A DNA stretch of 64,000 bases, taken from Fibrobacterota bacterium. Lineage in GTDB: Bacteria > Fibrobacterota > Chitinivibrionia > Chitinivibrionales > Chitinispirillaceae. This document shows positions 37,695 to 47,427 of the stretch, one piece after another (within the stretch, counting starts at the first letter, position 1; each line of letters starts with the position of its first letter). The notes beneath the pieces were generated by a model. It made no database searches, was not told the origin of the DNA, and saw nothing but the letters and a program-made list of their open reading frames with translations. Both the position numbers and the translations under genes were made by a program. Where the stretch lies: assembly GCA_023459055.1 (NCBI GenBank), contig JAEWVR010000019.1, positions 1-64,000 of the forward strand, written 5' to 3'.

Positions 37695-38396
37695 TCATTT
37701 GATCGTATCACTCTGCTTGGAATCTGGTACAGAGATTGCAGCTTCAGCTTTCTCAAGAGCTGTAAAAATCCGGTCGGGTTTGGCCTGATCTTTAATAACA
37801 CTTTTAAATGCCGGATTTTGTAAAACATACCCGAGCCTTGACAGCAGGTGCAGGTGCACCCTGATCGTAGGACTGATTATTGTAAACAGGACATTTACCG
37901 GTTTACCATCAATAGATTCAAAATCAATCGGTTTTTCGAGAAATGATAATGTCACAACCGGTTTACTAACATTAAGAATAACCGGATTACGAACATGCGG
38001 AATCGCAATACCATCACCAATACCGGTTGAACCAAGCTTTTCCCGCGCAATTATGATATCATACATAAATTCGGGATCAACATTTGCCGGTAATTTCAAC
38101 AAATTAACTACATTTCTCAGTACTGTAACCTTATCTTTTCCCGGTACGTTATAAGCAATACTGCCTTCGCGCAAAGCATCAATAAACAAAGGTGAATCTG
38201 CCTCTGGTACAGCAACAATTGATTCCGTTGAAACATGAATTCCCATTGACGTAGCCCACTCAAGGAGTTCAACACGGTTAAACTGATACTCTTCACCAAC
38301 TTTGTTTACAGGGACTTCATTCTGTGCTATCATCCGATAGACTTTTTTTTCTGAAACGTTAAGAAGTTTGGCAACTTCTTTTACACTTAACATCAT
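37695..38396 (-). CDS. HTH (excisionase-type) - PTS EIIA fusion regulator
   Basis: This 233-residue protein joins an N-terminal MerR/excisionase-type helix-turn-helix (LSVKEVAKLLNVSEKKVYRMI...VNKVGEEYQFNR) to a C-terminal PTS EIIA type-2 domain. The domain has the phospho-accepting His134 in GIAIPHVRN. It probably senses the phosphotransfer state of the cell. The ATG at 38396 is chosen; an in-frame TTG at 38405 is also open. Its position directly before the Ehr operon suggests it controls that operon. The fusion resembles PtsN-like regulators but with a DNA-binding head; the target site is unknown. Confidence 0.82.
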   Translation of the reverse strand: MMLSVKEVAKLLNVSEKKVYRMIAQNEVPVNKVGEEYQFNRVELLEWATSMGIHVSTESIVAVPEADSPLFIDALREGSIAYNVPGKDKVTVLRNVVNLLKLPANVDPEFMYDIIIAREKLGSTGIGDGIAIPHVRNPVILNVSKPVVTLSFLEKPIDFESIDGKPVNVLFTIISPTIRVHLHLLSRLGYVLQNPAFKSVIKDQAKPDRIFTALEKAEAAISVPDSKQSDTIK

Positions 38397-38796
38397 ACTG
38401 AGCAAACCAATCCCGGCTGTTGACCATCGATCAGATGCATTATATACAAATTCGGTTTAGAATGTAAACTGCGTATGATTTAAAATGATATCTACACTCT
38501 GTCTGCAGTGTTAATGGTGACTTAAGCAAGTTCATCCTGATTTAAATTCAGGGTACGACGTCTGATCTATGAGCATCAATCATAGCGATTCAAGTACCAG
38601 CACTGCCGAATTTTCAATAAAACCATGCAGTTATTTTTTTGACTGCAAGCCTCACAATTAATATACAATCCGCGCGTGAACAATGGAAGACAATGTTAAG
38701 GAATTGAAAAAAACACAGCGATTCCCGGTGATAATTACAGATTTAACAAGCATAGTGTAAAGCACTTACAACAAAATCACCTTAAAAATGCAGGAG
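38397..38796. other. Intergenic region upstream of the HTH-EIIA/Ehr operon
   Basis: This 400-nt stretch must hold the promoter of the minus-strand operon and the 3' end signals of the gene at 38797. No gene, strong terminator or clear -10/-35 pair was identified by eye. Confidence 0.5.
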
Positions 38797-39711
38797 TTAT
38801 TCAGGCAACACCGGATTTAATGTATCTGAAAATGATTGCTCCATTTGGGATGAATCTATTTTCGGCACTGCTACCATTCCTGAATCAGAGATAGTATCTG
38901 CTGTCAGCTTATCCGTCTCAACAACCGTATCAGCCATTGATCTGTCCGGCGCTTTTTTCTGTGGTGTTTCATGGAGTGCAATCGCTGCTTTCATATCACC
39001 ACCAAGGGCACGGGTGATTAGTCTTGATCGCCGTGAAACAAACCGGGAGTTCTTAAGCGGATTAAACAGAATTGGATTTGGCAGAACCGCTGCAAGCCGC
39101 ACAGCTTCACTCTTTGTTAACTCTGATGCACTATGTCCGTAATACGTTCTTGACGCCATTTCAATTCCGAAGATTCCATCCCCCCACTCTGCTATATTCA
39201 GATACAATTCAAGTATTCTGTTTTTTGACAACGTACGTTCGATCCGCCAGGTAAGAATCGCCTCATGAATCTTCCTGACAGGATTTTTTGATGGAGACAG
39301 AAACAGATTTTTTGCGAGTTGCATTGTTATGGTACTTGCACCGACAGCCATCTTCCGCTTTTCGATATTTGTTTCGAATGCTTTTCTCATTGCATCAAAA
39401 TCGAATCCATCATGTTTCCAAAACTTTGCGTCCTCACCGACAATCACCGCTTTACGAATATGAGGGGAAATTCTGTTCAGTGGCACCCACACCTGCTTTA
39501 TCTTTGTTGTCCGGCCCTTTGCTCTCCACTGCGCTTCCCGATATTTCATGAATGCTGTTTTTACCGGATTCTTGGCTGCATATTTTTTGACATCAACGAT
39601 AACGGAATAATAAGCAAGATCAAATGCAATAATTGCCAGAATCAGTATGAATAGTTTGATCCATAATGATACTTTCTTTTTTTTCTTCTTTTTTATCAAA
39701 CGTTTAACCAT
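38797..39711 (-). CDS. mtgA: Monofunctional peptidoglycan glycosyltransferase (GT51)
   Basis: The protein of about 304 residues polymerises lipid II into glycan strands at the periplasmic side of the inner membrane. A very basic N terminus (VKRLIKKKKKKK) precedes one membrane segment. The GT51 motifs are visible: GEDAKFWKHDGFD (catalytic Glu), GASTITMQLAKNLFL, KIHEAILTWRIERTLSKNRILELYLN and AAVLPNP. No transpeptidase domain follows; the C-terminal 60 residues are Ser/Asp-rich and low in complexity. The ATG at 39711 is preferred over an upstream TTG. Confidence 0.88.
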   Translation of the reverse strand: MVKRLIKKKKKKKVSLWIKLFILILAIIAFDLAYYSVIVDVKKYAAKNPVKTAFMKYREAQWRAKGRTTKIKQVWVPLNRISPHIRKAVIVGEDAKFWKHDGFDFDAMRKAFETNIEKRKMAVGASTITMQLAKNLFLSPSKNPVRKIHEAILTWRIERTLSKNRILELYLNIAEWGDGIFGIEMASRTYYGHSASELTKSEAVRLAAVLPNPILFNPLKNSRFVSRRSRLITRALGGDMKAAIALHETPQKKAPDRSMADTVVETDKLTADTISDSGMVAVPKIDSSQMEQSFSDTLNPVLPE

Positions 39712-39756
39712 AATCAACAGTAATCCAGACTGTAAAGGTCAATTTGCAGCAGCCAT

Positions 39757-41562
39757 TTAAATATCAATGCCAATCATCCTGATCAGAAACATTGCATTCT
39801 TTGTTGTTGAACGTCCCTTTTTCAGTGTGTAATCAAACTCTATCGTATTATTTCTGTAAAACTCTTCAAAATGAAAATTTACAAAACGTTCCGGATTATT
39901 CTCCGCAAGATTGCAAAGCTCCAGATCATGCGTTGACACAATGCCTATAGTATTACTATTCGACAGCGTTTTCAGTACTGCCACTGCGCCATCATGACGA
40001 TCCTGGGAGTTGGTTCCACGAAAAAGTTCATCGAGGAGAAACAGTACCTTTTCACCTCTTTTTACCGCTTCAACAACCATCCTGATTCGTACAAGTTCAG
40101 CATAGAATGTTGACACGTGCGACGAGAGGTCATCACTGATACGCATTGAACTGTATATATTGACAAGTGGAAGTACAAAATGCACTGCACATACAGGCGC
40201 TGCAGCATATGCCAGCACCGCATTTATTGCCAGTGTACGAAGGAACGTACTTTTTCCAGACATGTTTGACCCGGTAATTACAGCAACAACACCTGAATGA
40301 TCAATTGTTATGTCGTTTGCAATCCGTGTATCTGAATGAATCAACGGATGACCGATTTTTTCTGCATTGATTTTTACTACGGTATCACTGATTTCCGGAT
40401 AGATCCACTGAGGGTTTTCAAATCCCGGAATTGCAAGACTTGCAACAACTTCAAATTGTCCGATTGCACTAATCCATGTCCTGAAACTATTACCATATAG
40501 AGTTTTCAGCGTATCAGCTTTGATAACACACTGAACATCCCAGAGCCACACAGCATTTGCAATTGCGTGCATCATCGGACTTGAACGAATTTCTGTCGCA
40601 CTGATTATTTTTGATAACGATGCCAGTATTGATGACGCAGTTTTATGATTACCGGTTGTCAACCTGTTTTTCAGCGTTATATTATATGTCGATTTAAACT
40701 GCTGCCGCTCTGTTGTATTTACAAGCTGCGAAAATGTCAGAAGCAGTTTCCCGTTTTTTTCATATTTTTCGATGACTGGAGATGTTCTGGAATGAAGTAC
40801 CACACCAAAAAGAGCAAGCTGCAATCCATAAACAACTGCGAAGTAGACAAGCGTATCATGAAAAAGAAATCCATACAGACCGATGCAGAGCGAGATGTAA
40901 GGCAAAATGCGCAGCAGTGACAAAACGAGCGGATTATTAAACGTTTTCTTTTTGTCTTCAGCCCATTCGAGAAACCGTGATGGATCATCGGCGGTTTCGC
41001 TAAGCATTCCGTAAAGTTCAAACTGCTGCCGCCAATCGGGCAGCGCGGCAAGCTCCTTTACAGCGTCCTGTTTCTCAAGAATAGCAGATCGTTCCTTCTG
41101 CTGAGAACTGAGAGCATCAGCAAGAGCTTTTCTGCCACTATGTGTGTGAGCAGCACAGATCCATTGATAGAGCGAATGTTTTCCAAATATGTCGAGATCG
41201 TAAGTATAGGGATGTGCATGATCAATAAATTGATCCCCGGTATCTTCAAAATCACCCCACTCGCCATTGATTCGTGACAATCCCTTTTTGTTGATAATCA
41301 GTTTCTTTTCAACAACAAATCTTTTTTTATAAAGATCAGAATGAAAAAGCACTGCAGCCACAAATAACACTGTACTCGTAACAAGCTCAATAGTCAGAAG
41401 AACATACTGATGTGACCGCCAGATAAGTGCAGCACCGATCACCGCTGCAATAAAAATAAACAGTCTGAGATTACTGAACATTTTTATTTTATTATCTATT
41501 ACGGTAAGTTCACTGGTAAACTGTTGTATGTTTTTTTCGTAGTAGTTTTTTGCGTTTGTCAT
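39757..41562 (-). CDS. Membrane-anchored MutS-family ATPase
   Basis: The 601-residue protein has two hydrophobic segments near residues 30-70 and about 215-250 and then a MutS-type core and ATPase domain. Walker A is TGSNMSGKSTFL near 430, Walker B is VLFLLDELFRGTN near 505 with the DRHDGA motif, and the switch His is in STHDLELC. It lacks the mismatch-recognition domain (no GxFxE motif), so it is not the repair MutS. Membrane MutS-like proteins of this type are widespread but uncharacterised. It lies between an AgmX-like lipoprotein gene and mtgA on the same strand. Confidence 0.85.
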   Translation of the reverse strand: MTNAKNYYEKNIQQFTSELTVIDNKIKMFSNLRLFIFIAAVIGAALIWRSHQYVLLTIELVTSTVLFVAAVLFHSDLYKKRFVVEKKLIINKKGLSRINGEWGDFEDTGDQFIDHAHPYTYDLDIFGKHSLYQWICAAHTHSGRKALADALSSQQKERSAILEKQDAVKELAALPDWRQQFELYGMLSETADDPSRFLEWAEDKKKTFNNPLVLSLLRILPYISLCIGLYGFLFHDTLVYFAVVYGLQLALFGVVLHSRTSPVIEKYEKNGKLLLTFSQLVNTTERQQFKSTYNITLKNRLTTGNHKTASSILASLSKIISATEIRSSPMMHAIANAVWLWDVQCVIKADTLKTLYGNSFRTWISAIGQFEVVASLAIPGFENPQWIYPEISDTVVKINAEKIGHPLIHSDTRIANDITIDHSGVVAVITGSNMSGKSTFLRTLAINAVLAYAAAPVCAVHFVLPLVNIYSSMRISDDLSSHVSTFYAELVRIRMVVEAVKRGEKVLFLLDELFRGTNSQDRHDGAVAVLKTLSNSNTIGIVSTHDLELCNLAENNPERFVNFHFEEFYRNNTIEFDYTLKKGRSTTKNAMFLIRMIGIDI

Positions 41563-41583
41563 GATTCTCTTTCCAATTTACAT

Positions 41584-42402
41584 TTATCTACTAAAAACAA
41601 ATGGCCAAACACACTGTGTTATATCGGTATTGGATAATATATGCTCAAATTTCCAATGCATTATTTGTTGTAGTGTAGCTTGCTCAAGTAACGTATCATT
41701 AACGGTAGATTCAATAATTGACGCGTTTGCAACTCGTCCAAAGGGATCGATAAAAAATTTGACTGTTATTTTCCCTTTCAAACTAGGTCTCTTGTCAAGC
41801 CTGCGATTATATAACGCCTGCAGTTTATCTATATATGACAAAATAATTTCATGAACACTTGCACGTGATCGTCCTTGATTTGAATACCTGATTTTATCAC
41901 TGACTTTAATCGCACTTTTTTCATTATCTTTTTTTATTAAAATTTGAATTATGGCAGAAAAATTAGAATCTTTTGTCATACCAAAATTAATTTTTTCCAA
42001 TTTTTTGTTAATGGTTTCAACTAATAAGGTATCAATTGTTCTATTTGAAGGAAAACCTGTACATATGGCAATACCATTTGACTTAATAAGAAATTCCAAT
42101 GTATCTGTATAGTTTAATTTGTTACTTTCTACAAATGGTAATACCGTATTGATTAAATCAGAACTGGCTGAATTGATAATTCTTGAAATTTCAGGATATC
42201 GTCGATTTTCTGTAATGCAACCAACTAAATACTCGTTGTATCTCTTTTCCATTGAAATTGTGTCTACAATGGAACTATCTATTAATCCCCTGTTCACTTT
42301 AGCAACTGGATCATAAGCAGTTTTATTCTGCAATGTTACAGTACATCCTGCAAACAATAGTATTACGATAAATGCCAATTTATTAACAAACAATTTACAC
42401 AT
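41584..42402 (-). CDS. Lipoprotein with AgmX/TonB-like C-terminal domain
   Basis: The 272-residue protein has a lipoprotein signal with lipobox FAGC (Cys20). The C terminus (about 200-272) has the pattern GKITVKFFIDPFGRV, then SIIESTVNDTLLEQA, IMHWKF and a final WPFVFS, which matches the AgmX/PglI-type C-terminal domain related to TonB. The middle part is helical and not recognised. It may bridge envelope components. Its stop lies 21 nt before the MutS-like gene, so they are probably co-transcribed. Confidence 0.72.
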   Translation of the reverse strand: MCKLFVNKLAFIVILLFAGCTVTLQNKTAYDPVAKVNRGLIDSSIVDTISMEKRYNEYLVGCITENRRYPEISRIINSASSDLINTVLPFVESNKLNYTDTLEFLIKSNGIAICTGFPSNRTIDTLLVETINKKLEKINFGMTKDSNFSAIIQILIKKDNEKSAIKVSDKIRYSNQGRSRASVHEIILSYIDKLQALYNRRLDKRPSLKGKITVKFFIDPFGRVANASIIESTVNDTLLEQATLQQIMHWKFEHILSNTDITQCVWPFVFSR

Positions 42403-42552
42403 AAGCCAGAGACCTTTAAATTATAGATTATTTTTCTTGAAAACCTCAGATTATCAACATAGTAATTGCTTCTAATGAAATTGAAATATGAAGCTCACAT
42501 CAAATGCAATCCGTATGAAAACGCCACAACCAGAAATGATGCAGATAAAAAA

Positions 42553-42624
42553 AGCGGGAAACGAGAGTCGAACTCGCAACCTTTACCTTGGGAAGGTAAC
42601 ACTCTACCATTGAGTTATTCCCGC
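42553..42624 (-). tRNA. tRNA-Gly (anticodon CCC)
   Basis: On the minus strand the acceptor arms GCGGGAA and TTCCCGC pair over 7 bp. The anticodon stem TTACC/GGTAA closes the loop TTCCCAA, giving anticodon CCC. The T-arm has GTTCGACTC. CCA is not encoded. A run of seven T residues follows directly and could end transcription. The gene stands alone between the AgmX-like lipoprotein and icd. Confidence 0.95.
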
Positions 42625-42888
42625 AATTGTGTATCAAAGATAATTTGTTATTAGAAAAAAGTCAATTACTCATTGCAGACAGCGATTGTATTTTCAAAAC
42701 CCACCTTTTTTCAAGAAGTATCCCCTTGTGTTCTGCATCATTATATATAGAGATTCTTGTAAATAGTTGCGGACAGACGTATTTTACAGAGCTGAAGTTC
42801 AATTTATTGCACTGAATTCTATCAGAATTTTGATAGTGCCTGGTAAGTAATACATTTTTATATACATATAGTAAGGAGTGCTTTCGAG

Positions 42889-44094
42889 ATGGCAGAGAAA
42901 ATTTCAATGAAAAACGGCGTGCTTAATGTACCTGATCAGACAATAATTCCTTTCATTGAAGGTGACGGAACCGGGCCAGATATCTGGCGCGCATCAAAAT
43001 TCGTTCTTGAAAAAGCTGTTGAGAAAGCATACAAAGGAAAGCGTTCAATCGAATGGAAAGAGGTTCTCGCCGGAGAAAAAGCATTCAATCAGACCGGTAA
43101 CTGGCTTCCTCAGGAAACTGTTGATATTTTCTCAGAATATCTCGTAGGTATCAAGGGACCGCTTACTACTCCGGTTGGTGGCGGAATACGCTCTCTGAAT
43201 GTAGCACTTCGTCAGCTGCTTGACCTCTACGTTTGTCTCAGGCCTGTCCAATATTTCGCAGGTGTTCCATCACCGGTTAAAAATCCTGAAAAAGTAAATA
43301 TGGTCATTTTCCGTGAAAATACCGAGGATGTCTACAGCGGAAAAGAACTTGAAGCAAATTCGGATAAAGTGAAAAAGCTGCTTGCATTCCTTAAAAGTGA
43401 ATACAACTGGGATATTAAGGAAGATAGCGGCATTGGTATCAAACCGATTTCAAAATCCGGTTCAGAGCGTCTGATACGGGCAGCATTCGATTATGCTATT
43501 GAAAACAACAGAAAAAGCGTTACTCTGGTTCATAAGGGCAATATTCAGAAATTTACTGAAGGTGCATTCAGGGCATGGGGATATGAACTGGCTAAAAAAG
43601 AGTACGCCGGAAAACTCATCTCCTGGGAAGAGTGTAACGGAAATCCTGCGCCGGGTCAAATCCTTGTAAAGGATGCAATTGCAGATATCTTTTTCCAGCA
43701 GGCACTTACACGCGCAGAGGAGTTTGATGTCGTTGCAACGATGAATCTTAACGGTGATTATATCAGTGATGCACTTGCGGCACAGGTTGGTGGTATCGGT
43801 ATCGCTCCCGGGGCAAATATCAACTATAAAACCGGTCATGCAATCTTTGAAGCAACACATGGAACAGCACCAAAGTATGCAAATCAGGATAAAGTAAATC
43901 CCAGCTCGGTAATTTTAAGCGGAGAGATGATGCTGCGCTACATGAAATGGACTGAAGCTGCCGACCTTATTATCAAAGGTGTCGAAAAAGCAATTGCATC
44001 GCGAACTGTGACATATGATTTTGCACGTCTGATGGAAAACGCAACAACAGTATCATGTTCTCAGTTTGGACAGAAAATAGTAGAAAATATGTAG
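42889..44094 (+). CDS. icd: NADP-dependent isocitrate dehydrogenase
   Basis: The 401-residue enzyme converts isocitrate to 2-oxoglutarate in the TCA cycle. Landmarks are FIEGDGTGPDIW near the N terminus, the substrate loop LTTPVGGGIRSLNVALRQ with the Ser that is phosphorylated in E. coli IDH, FRENTEDVYSGKE, and NLNGDYISDALAAQVGGIGIAPGANI. The length fits the bacterial dimeric type. AAGGAG lies rather far (about 12 nt) before the ATG. It is monocistronic. Confidence 0.96.
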   Translation: MAEKISMKNGVLNVPDQTIIPFIEGDGTGPDIWRASKFVLEKAVEKAYKGKRSIEWKEVLAGEKAFNQTGNWLPQETVDIFSEYLVGIKGPLTTPVGGGIRSLNVALRQLLDLYVCLRPVQYFAGVPSPVKNPEKVNMVIFRENTEDVYSGKELEANSDKVKKLLAFLKSEYNWDIKEDSGIGIKPISKSGSERLIRAAFDYAIENNRKSVTLVHKGNIQKFTEGAFRAWGYELAKKEYAGKLISWEECNGNPAPGQILVKDAIADIFFQQALTRAEEFDVVATMNLNGDYISDALAAQVGGIGIAPGANINYKTGHAIFEATHGTAPKYANQDKVNPSSVILSGEMMLRYMKWTEAADLIIKGVEKAIASRTVTYDFARLMENATTVSCSQFGQKIVENM

Positions 44095-44241
44095 TATAAA
44101 GAGTAGTATTTCTTTACCCGTGGTTGTTTAGCGGAAAGTGGATATTTCTTTATAACGCATTGTTTTAAAGTAATTTATTACTATACCACTCAATAACCAC
44201 CCGTTTCTCATTAGTGAGTTTCAATAACGGAAAGGTATACA

Positions 44242-44859
44242 ATGTTCTACATTCTGGTCAGTCTGATCCTGTTTGGAATCCTGATTCTGGTTGCGATCAG
44301 TGTGAGTTTCAATAAAAAAGAAACCTCAGAAGAGCCAAATCCAGTACTGCATCAAAGCGGTATTTATTCGATCGTACGGAAAACACCACGGGATCAGCTC
44401 AGGGATGTTAAACCATCAAATGAAGAAATACGAAAATATCTGGAAAAGATAAACGTAAACAATAGAGATCCGGAAAATATCAGCCTAACAACATCAGAAA
44501 TAGATGCTTATGTTCGTGACTGGGATGATTCTCTGGACAGAAATATTGGATTAATTGAACAGGGTGATAGCGGTGGGATTTCTTTCTATTACTATGATTT
44601 TAAACCAGATTACTGTGAAATCTGCGCAGATTACCTCAAAAAGGGGCAATTTGTGACACGGGAAGAAATTTATCAGTATCCTCAAATAATTCCACCTTTT
44701 CATATCGGCTGTACATGCACACTTGTTGCGCATCACGGCGAAACACTTCAGGAAACAACAGAAATCGGTATGGTTCCCCTTTTTAAAAACGAAATCGCTC
44801 CGCGCCTCCCCGAGTGGCGCATGATTCAACAAACTAATGCAGTACGAGGTACAATCTAA
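44242..44859 (+). CDS. Membrane-anchored Cys-rich hypothetical protein
   Basis: This 205-residue protein has one N-terminal membrane segment (residues 3-22) and a soluble domain. Near the C terminus, DYCEICADYLKKGQF followed 35 residues later by PPFHIGCTCTL resembles the CxxC plus HxxCxC zinc-site pattern of phage Mu F-like minor head domains. The likeness covers only this motif. The stop codon shares a base with the next start (TAATG), so it is coupled to the PorV-like gene. It may be a redox or metal-binding accessory of the surface operon; the function is unknown. Confidence 0.65.
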   Translation: MFYILVSLILFGILILVAISVSFNKKETSEEPNPVLHQSGIYSIVRKTPRDQLRDVKPSNEEIRKYLEKINVNNRDPENISLTTSEIDAYVRDWDDSLDRNIGLIEQGDSGGISFYYYDFKPDYCEICADYLKKGQFVTREEIYQYPQIIPPFHIGCTCTLVAHHGETLQETTEIGMVPLFKNEIAPRLPEWRMIQQTNAVRGTI

Positions 44860-47270
44860 TGACTTCAAACAGTAAGTTAAAAATCTTTGCCGGTATGATT
44901 GCAATTGCACTATCCGGTATGATGAGTTCATCATTTGCGGCAGTTGGTGAGTCTGCAATAATTACCCTGGTTTTTCCTCCAGGCGCACGTGCCACCGCAC
45001 TTGGTGAGGCATTTACCGGGCTGAGTGATGACGCAAATGCGACATTTTTTAACCCTGCCGGGCTTGGCCAGGCTCCTCTTGCCAACTCCTGGAAACTTCA
45101 CATGAAGAATACCGACAGGATGTTTACGTCAATTGCTGCAAAAAAACGGAAAGATTTCAGTGGAAAAGATCTGATCTGGCTTGGAACAAATAAGGGTCTC
45201 CTTCGCTACAACGGCAGAGCATGGCAGGAATATGAAAGCTACCTGATCGAGCAAAGGGATGATTTGCAGAGTATTGCATCAAAGTTTCTCAAAATTGACA
45301 ATGACAAACTGATAAGTAACGCAGTCTGGTCAATTATGACCTATAATAAATTGTCCCAAAAGCATTATGCCTCATGTAAAGCAGTGCTTCTGACAGAATT
45401 CCAGAACCGTAAACTTGAAGATGCCGCAAACAGAGCAGATTCACTTGCACGCGAGATTACCCTGCTTTCATCAGTAGAACGCAGCGCTGCAAAAATATAT
45501 GCAATGATCTCTCCAAGTGTCGATTCATTACGCGCAGATACACTTTCTGATCAACTGGCATCAGTATTTACCGCTGCAGACATCACTTTCAAAGATGTTG
45601 ATGAACTGAAAATTCCTTTCTCAATTGCGACAACTGACAGTATCACCTGTTTGACTATTGATAATTCTGAACGTTTGTGGGTTGGTACGCGAAACGGTTT
45701 ATGGCGTTACAGCAATAATGAATGGAACCTTTACACTGTAACTGACGGGCTGCCATCAAATAATATTACATCCTTAGCTACTTCACAAACAAGTAAGATG
45801 GCAGTTGGTACAGACGCAGGTATCGCAAGTTATGTTGATGGTCAGTGGAAGTCATTTGATTCATCCGATGGCCTTCCCGCTAATTACATTAATGCTATCG
45901 CCTATGGTTTAAACAATGCACTCTATGTTGGAACTGATGTCGGTCTTGTAAAAACTACCGATTCAACAATTACTGTATATGATACATCAAATGGACTCCT
46001 TTCAAATGAAGTCCGCTCTCTTTTCTTCGATTCCCAGGAACGTCTCTGGATCGGTGGTGATAACGGTGTAACGATTTCAACACTATCCGCCTGGAAACGG
46101 TTTAAATTCCCAGATAGTAAGGTTGTTTCATTTACAGAACACAAAAAGGGCAATATCTGGATTGCAACAAATAAGGGAGTTATCAGCTACGAGGCTGGTA
46201 AAACAGAAACAGATAAAAACGGAGTTACAAAAGAAGGTCCTCCGGAATGGAAGTCGTTCCATTCAAAGAACGTTCTTGCTGATGACAACGTCAAAGGCCT
46301 TATTGATCATGACAATGATATCTGGATCGCGTCCGGCAATGCTGTGAATCAGTTCGACAACGCACAGCGTCAGGTTTTTCTTTTTTACGAAACACTGCTC
46401 CCCGAGTTCAACATTCCCGATCTCTGGCATGCGTATGCTGCATTTGTTTATCCGACGCAGGATTGGGGTACTATTGGTGGATTTGTCAACTATATCATGA
46501 TGGGCGAAAATGCAGTTGTTGACGCAATGGGACATGAAGGAGAGACTCGTAAATCATGGGAAGGTGTATTTGGTCTATCCTATGGTCTTTCGCTCAAAGA
46601 AGATTTTTCAATTGGTCTTAATGCGAAATATGTACACAGTGCCCTTGCACCTGGTCTTGAAAATGATCAGGGTGTTGGTCAGACATTTGCCATTGATGCA
46701 TCACTATTGAAACGTAATCTTCTTATCAAAAACCTTGACCTGGGTTTTATGCTTCAGAATATGGGACCGAATATTTTCTATATGGATAGATCTAATCCGG
46801 ACCCGATTCCCTTTACCTTGCGTTTAGGACTTGTGTATCGTGCGTTGCAGACTCCGATTCACGATCTGAAATTCCTTCTTGATCTCAACCGTGAATTTGT
46901 CCGTAGCGATTCAAGTGGTAAACCGGACCCATTCTATAAGGCACTCTTTACCGACCTTGCTAAAGACGATGTTACTGGCGAGTCAACGATGGAGAAGCTT
47001 GAAGAGACCAACGTTAACCTTGGTATGGAATACTGGTATGCAAACTTTGTTGCATTACGTACCGGTTTCCTTGCCGATTACATCGGGGTTCGCTGGGAAT
47101 GGACGCTTGGACTTGGTATTAAATATGGAACATTGAATGCCGACTTTTCATATATCTATTCGCCGGAAGGATTTATGAAAAATATTCTTAAGCATACAAA
47201 AAATGGAAAAACAGGATCAACCGGTGTACGTAACGGTCAATGGCGTGTATCGTTTCTGTTCCATTTTTAA
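44859..47270 (+). CDS. PorV-like outer-membrane barrel with inserted propeller
   Basis: The 803-residue protein has a signal peptide ending near SSFA (residue 27). Residues about 30-85 match the start of PorV/UPF0164 barrels (FPPGARATALGEAFTGL, then FFNPAGLG). The barrel is then interrupted. Residues about 100-510 contain two-component-propeller repeats (IWLGTNKGLLRYNG, LWVGTRNGLWRY, LWIGGDNGVTIS) with a helical insert around 130-265. Barrel strands resume at about 515 (VYPTQDWGTIGGFVNY) and continue to the C-terminal Phe. PorV is the shuttle protein of type IX secretion. The inserted sensor-like propeller is unusual. It is first of the large surface genes. Confidence 0.78.
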   Translation: MTSNSKLKIFAGMIAIALSGMMSSSFAAVGESAIITLVFPPGARATALGEAFTGLSDDANATFFNPAGLGQAPLANSWKLHMKNTDRMFTSIAAKKRKDFSGKDLIWLGTNKGLLRYNGRAWQEYESYLIEQRDDLQSIASKFLKIDNDKLISNAVWSIMTYNKLSQKHYASCKAVLLTEFQNRKLEDAANRADSLAREITLLSSVERSAAKIYAMISPSVDSLRADTLSDQLASVFTAADITFKDVDELKIPFSIATTDSITCLTIDNSERLWVGTRNGLWRYSNNEWNLYTVTDGLPSNNITSLATSQTSKMAVGTDAGIASYVDGQWKSFDSSDGLPANYINAIAYGLNNALYVGTDVGLVKTTDSTITVYDTSNGLLSNEVRSLFFDSQERLWIGGDNGVTISTLSAWKRFKFPDSKVVSFTEHKKGNIWIATNKGVISYEAGKTETDKNGVTKEGPPEWKSFHSKNVLADDNVKGLIDHDNDIWIASGNAVNQFDNAQRQVFLFYETLLPEFNIPDLWHAYAAFVYPTQDWGTIGGFVNYIMMGENAVVDAMGHEGETRKSWEGVFGLSYGLSLKEDFSIGLNAKYVHSALAPGLENDQGVGQTFAIDASLLKRNLLIKNLDLGFMLQNMGPNIFYMDRSNPDPIPFTLRLGLVYRALQTPIHDLKFLLDLNREFVRSDSSGKPDPFYKALFTDLAKDDVTGESTMEKLEETNVNLGMEYWYANFVALRTGFLADYIGVRWEWTLGLGIKYGTLNADFSYIYSPEGFMKNILKHTKNGKTGSTGVRNGQWRVSFLFHF

Positions 47271-47314
47271 TAGTATTTTTCACTGTCAGGTGAATTTACA
47301 AGTTTGTAAACGTT

Positions 47315-47362
47315 GCTCATTCCCTGAATGTAACTTTCATACATGGAATGAGCTTATTTTTT
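47315..47362 (+). terminator. Terminator-like hairpin after the PorV-like gene
   Basis: GCTCATTCC (47315-47323) pairs with GGAATGAGC (47345-47353) across a 21-nt loop and is followed by TTATTTTTT. It would separate the first two genes of the cluster from the M6-like gene, or attenuate read-through. Confidence 0.65.
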
Positions 47363-47427
47363 GTTAATCATTCGTTGTGTCAGCAGAATGAGATATCTTT
47401 GATTTTTAACGATATGGGGTCTTTTCG

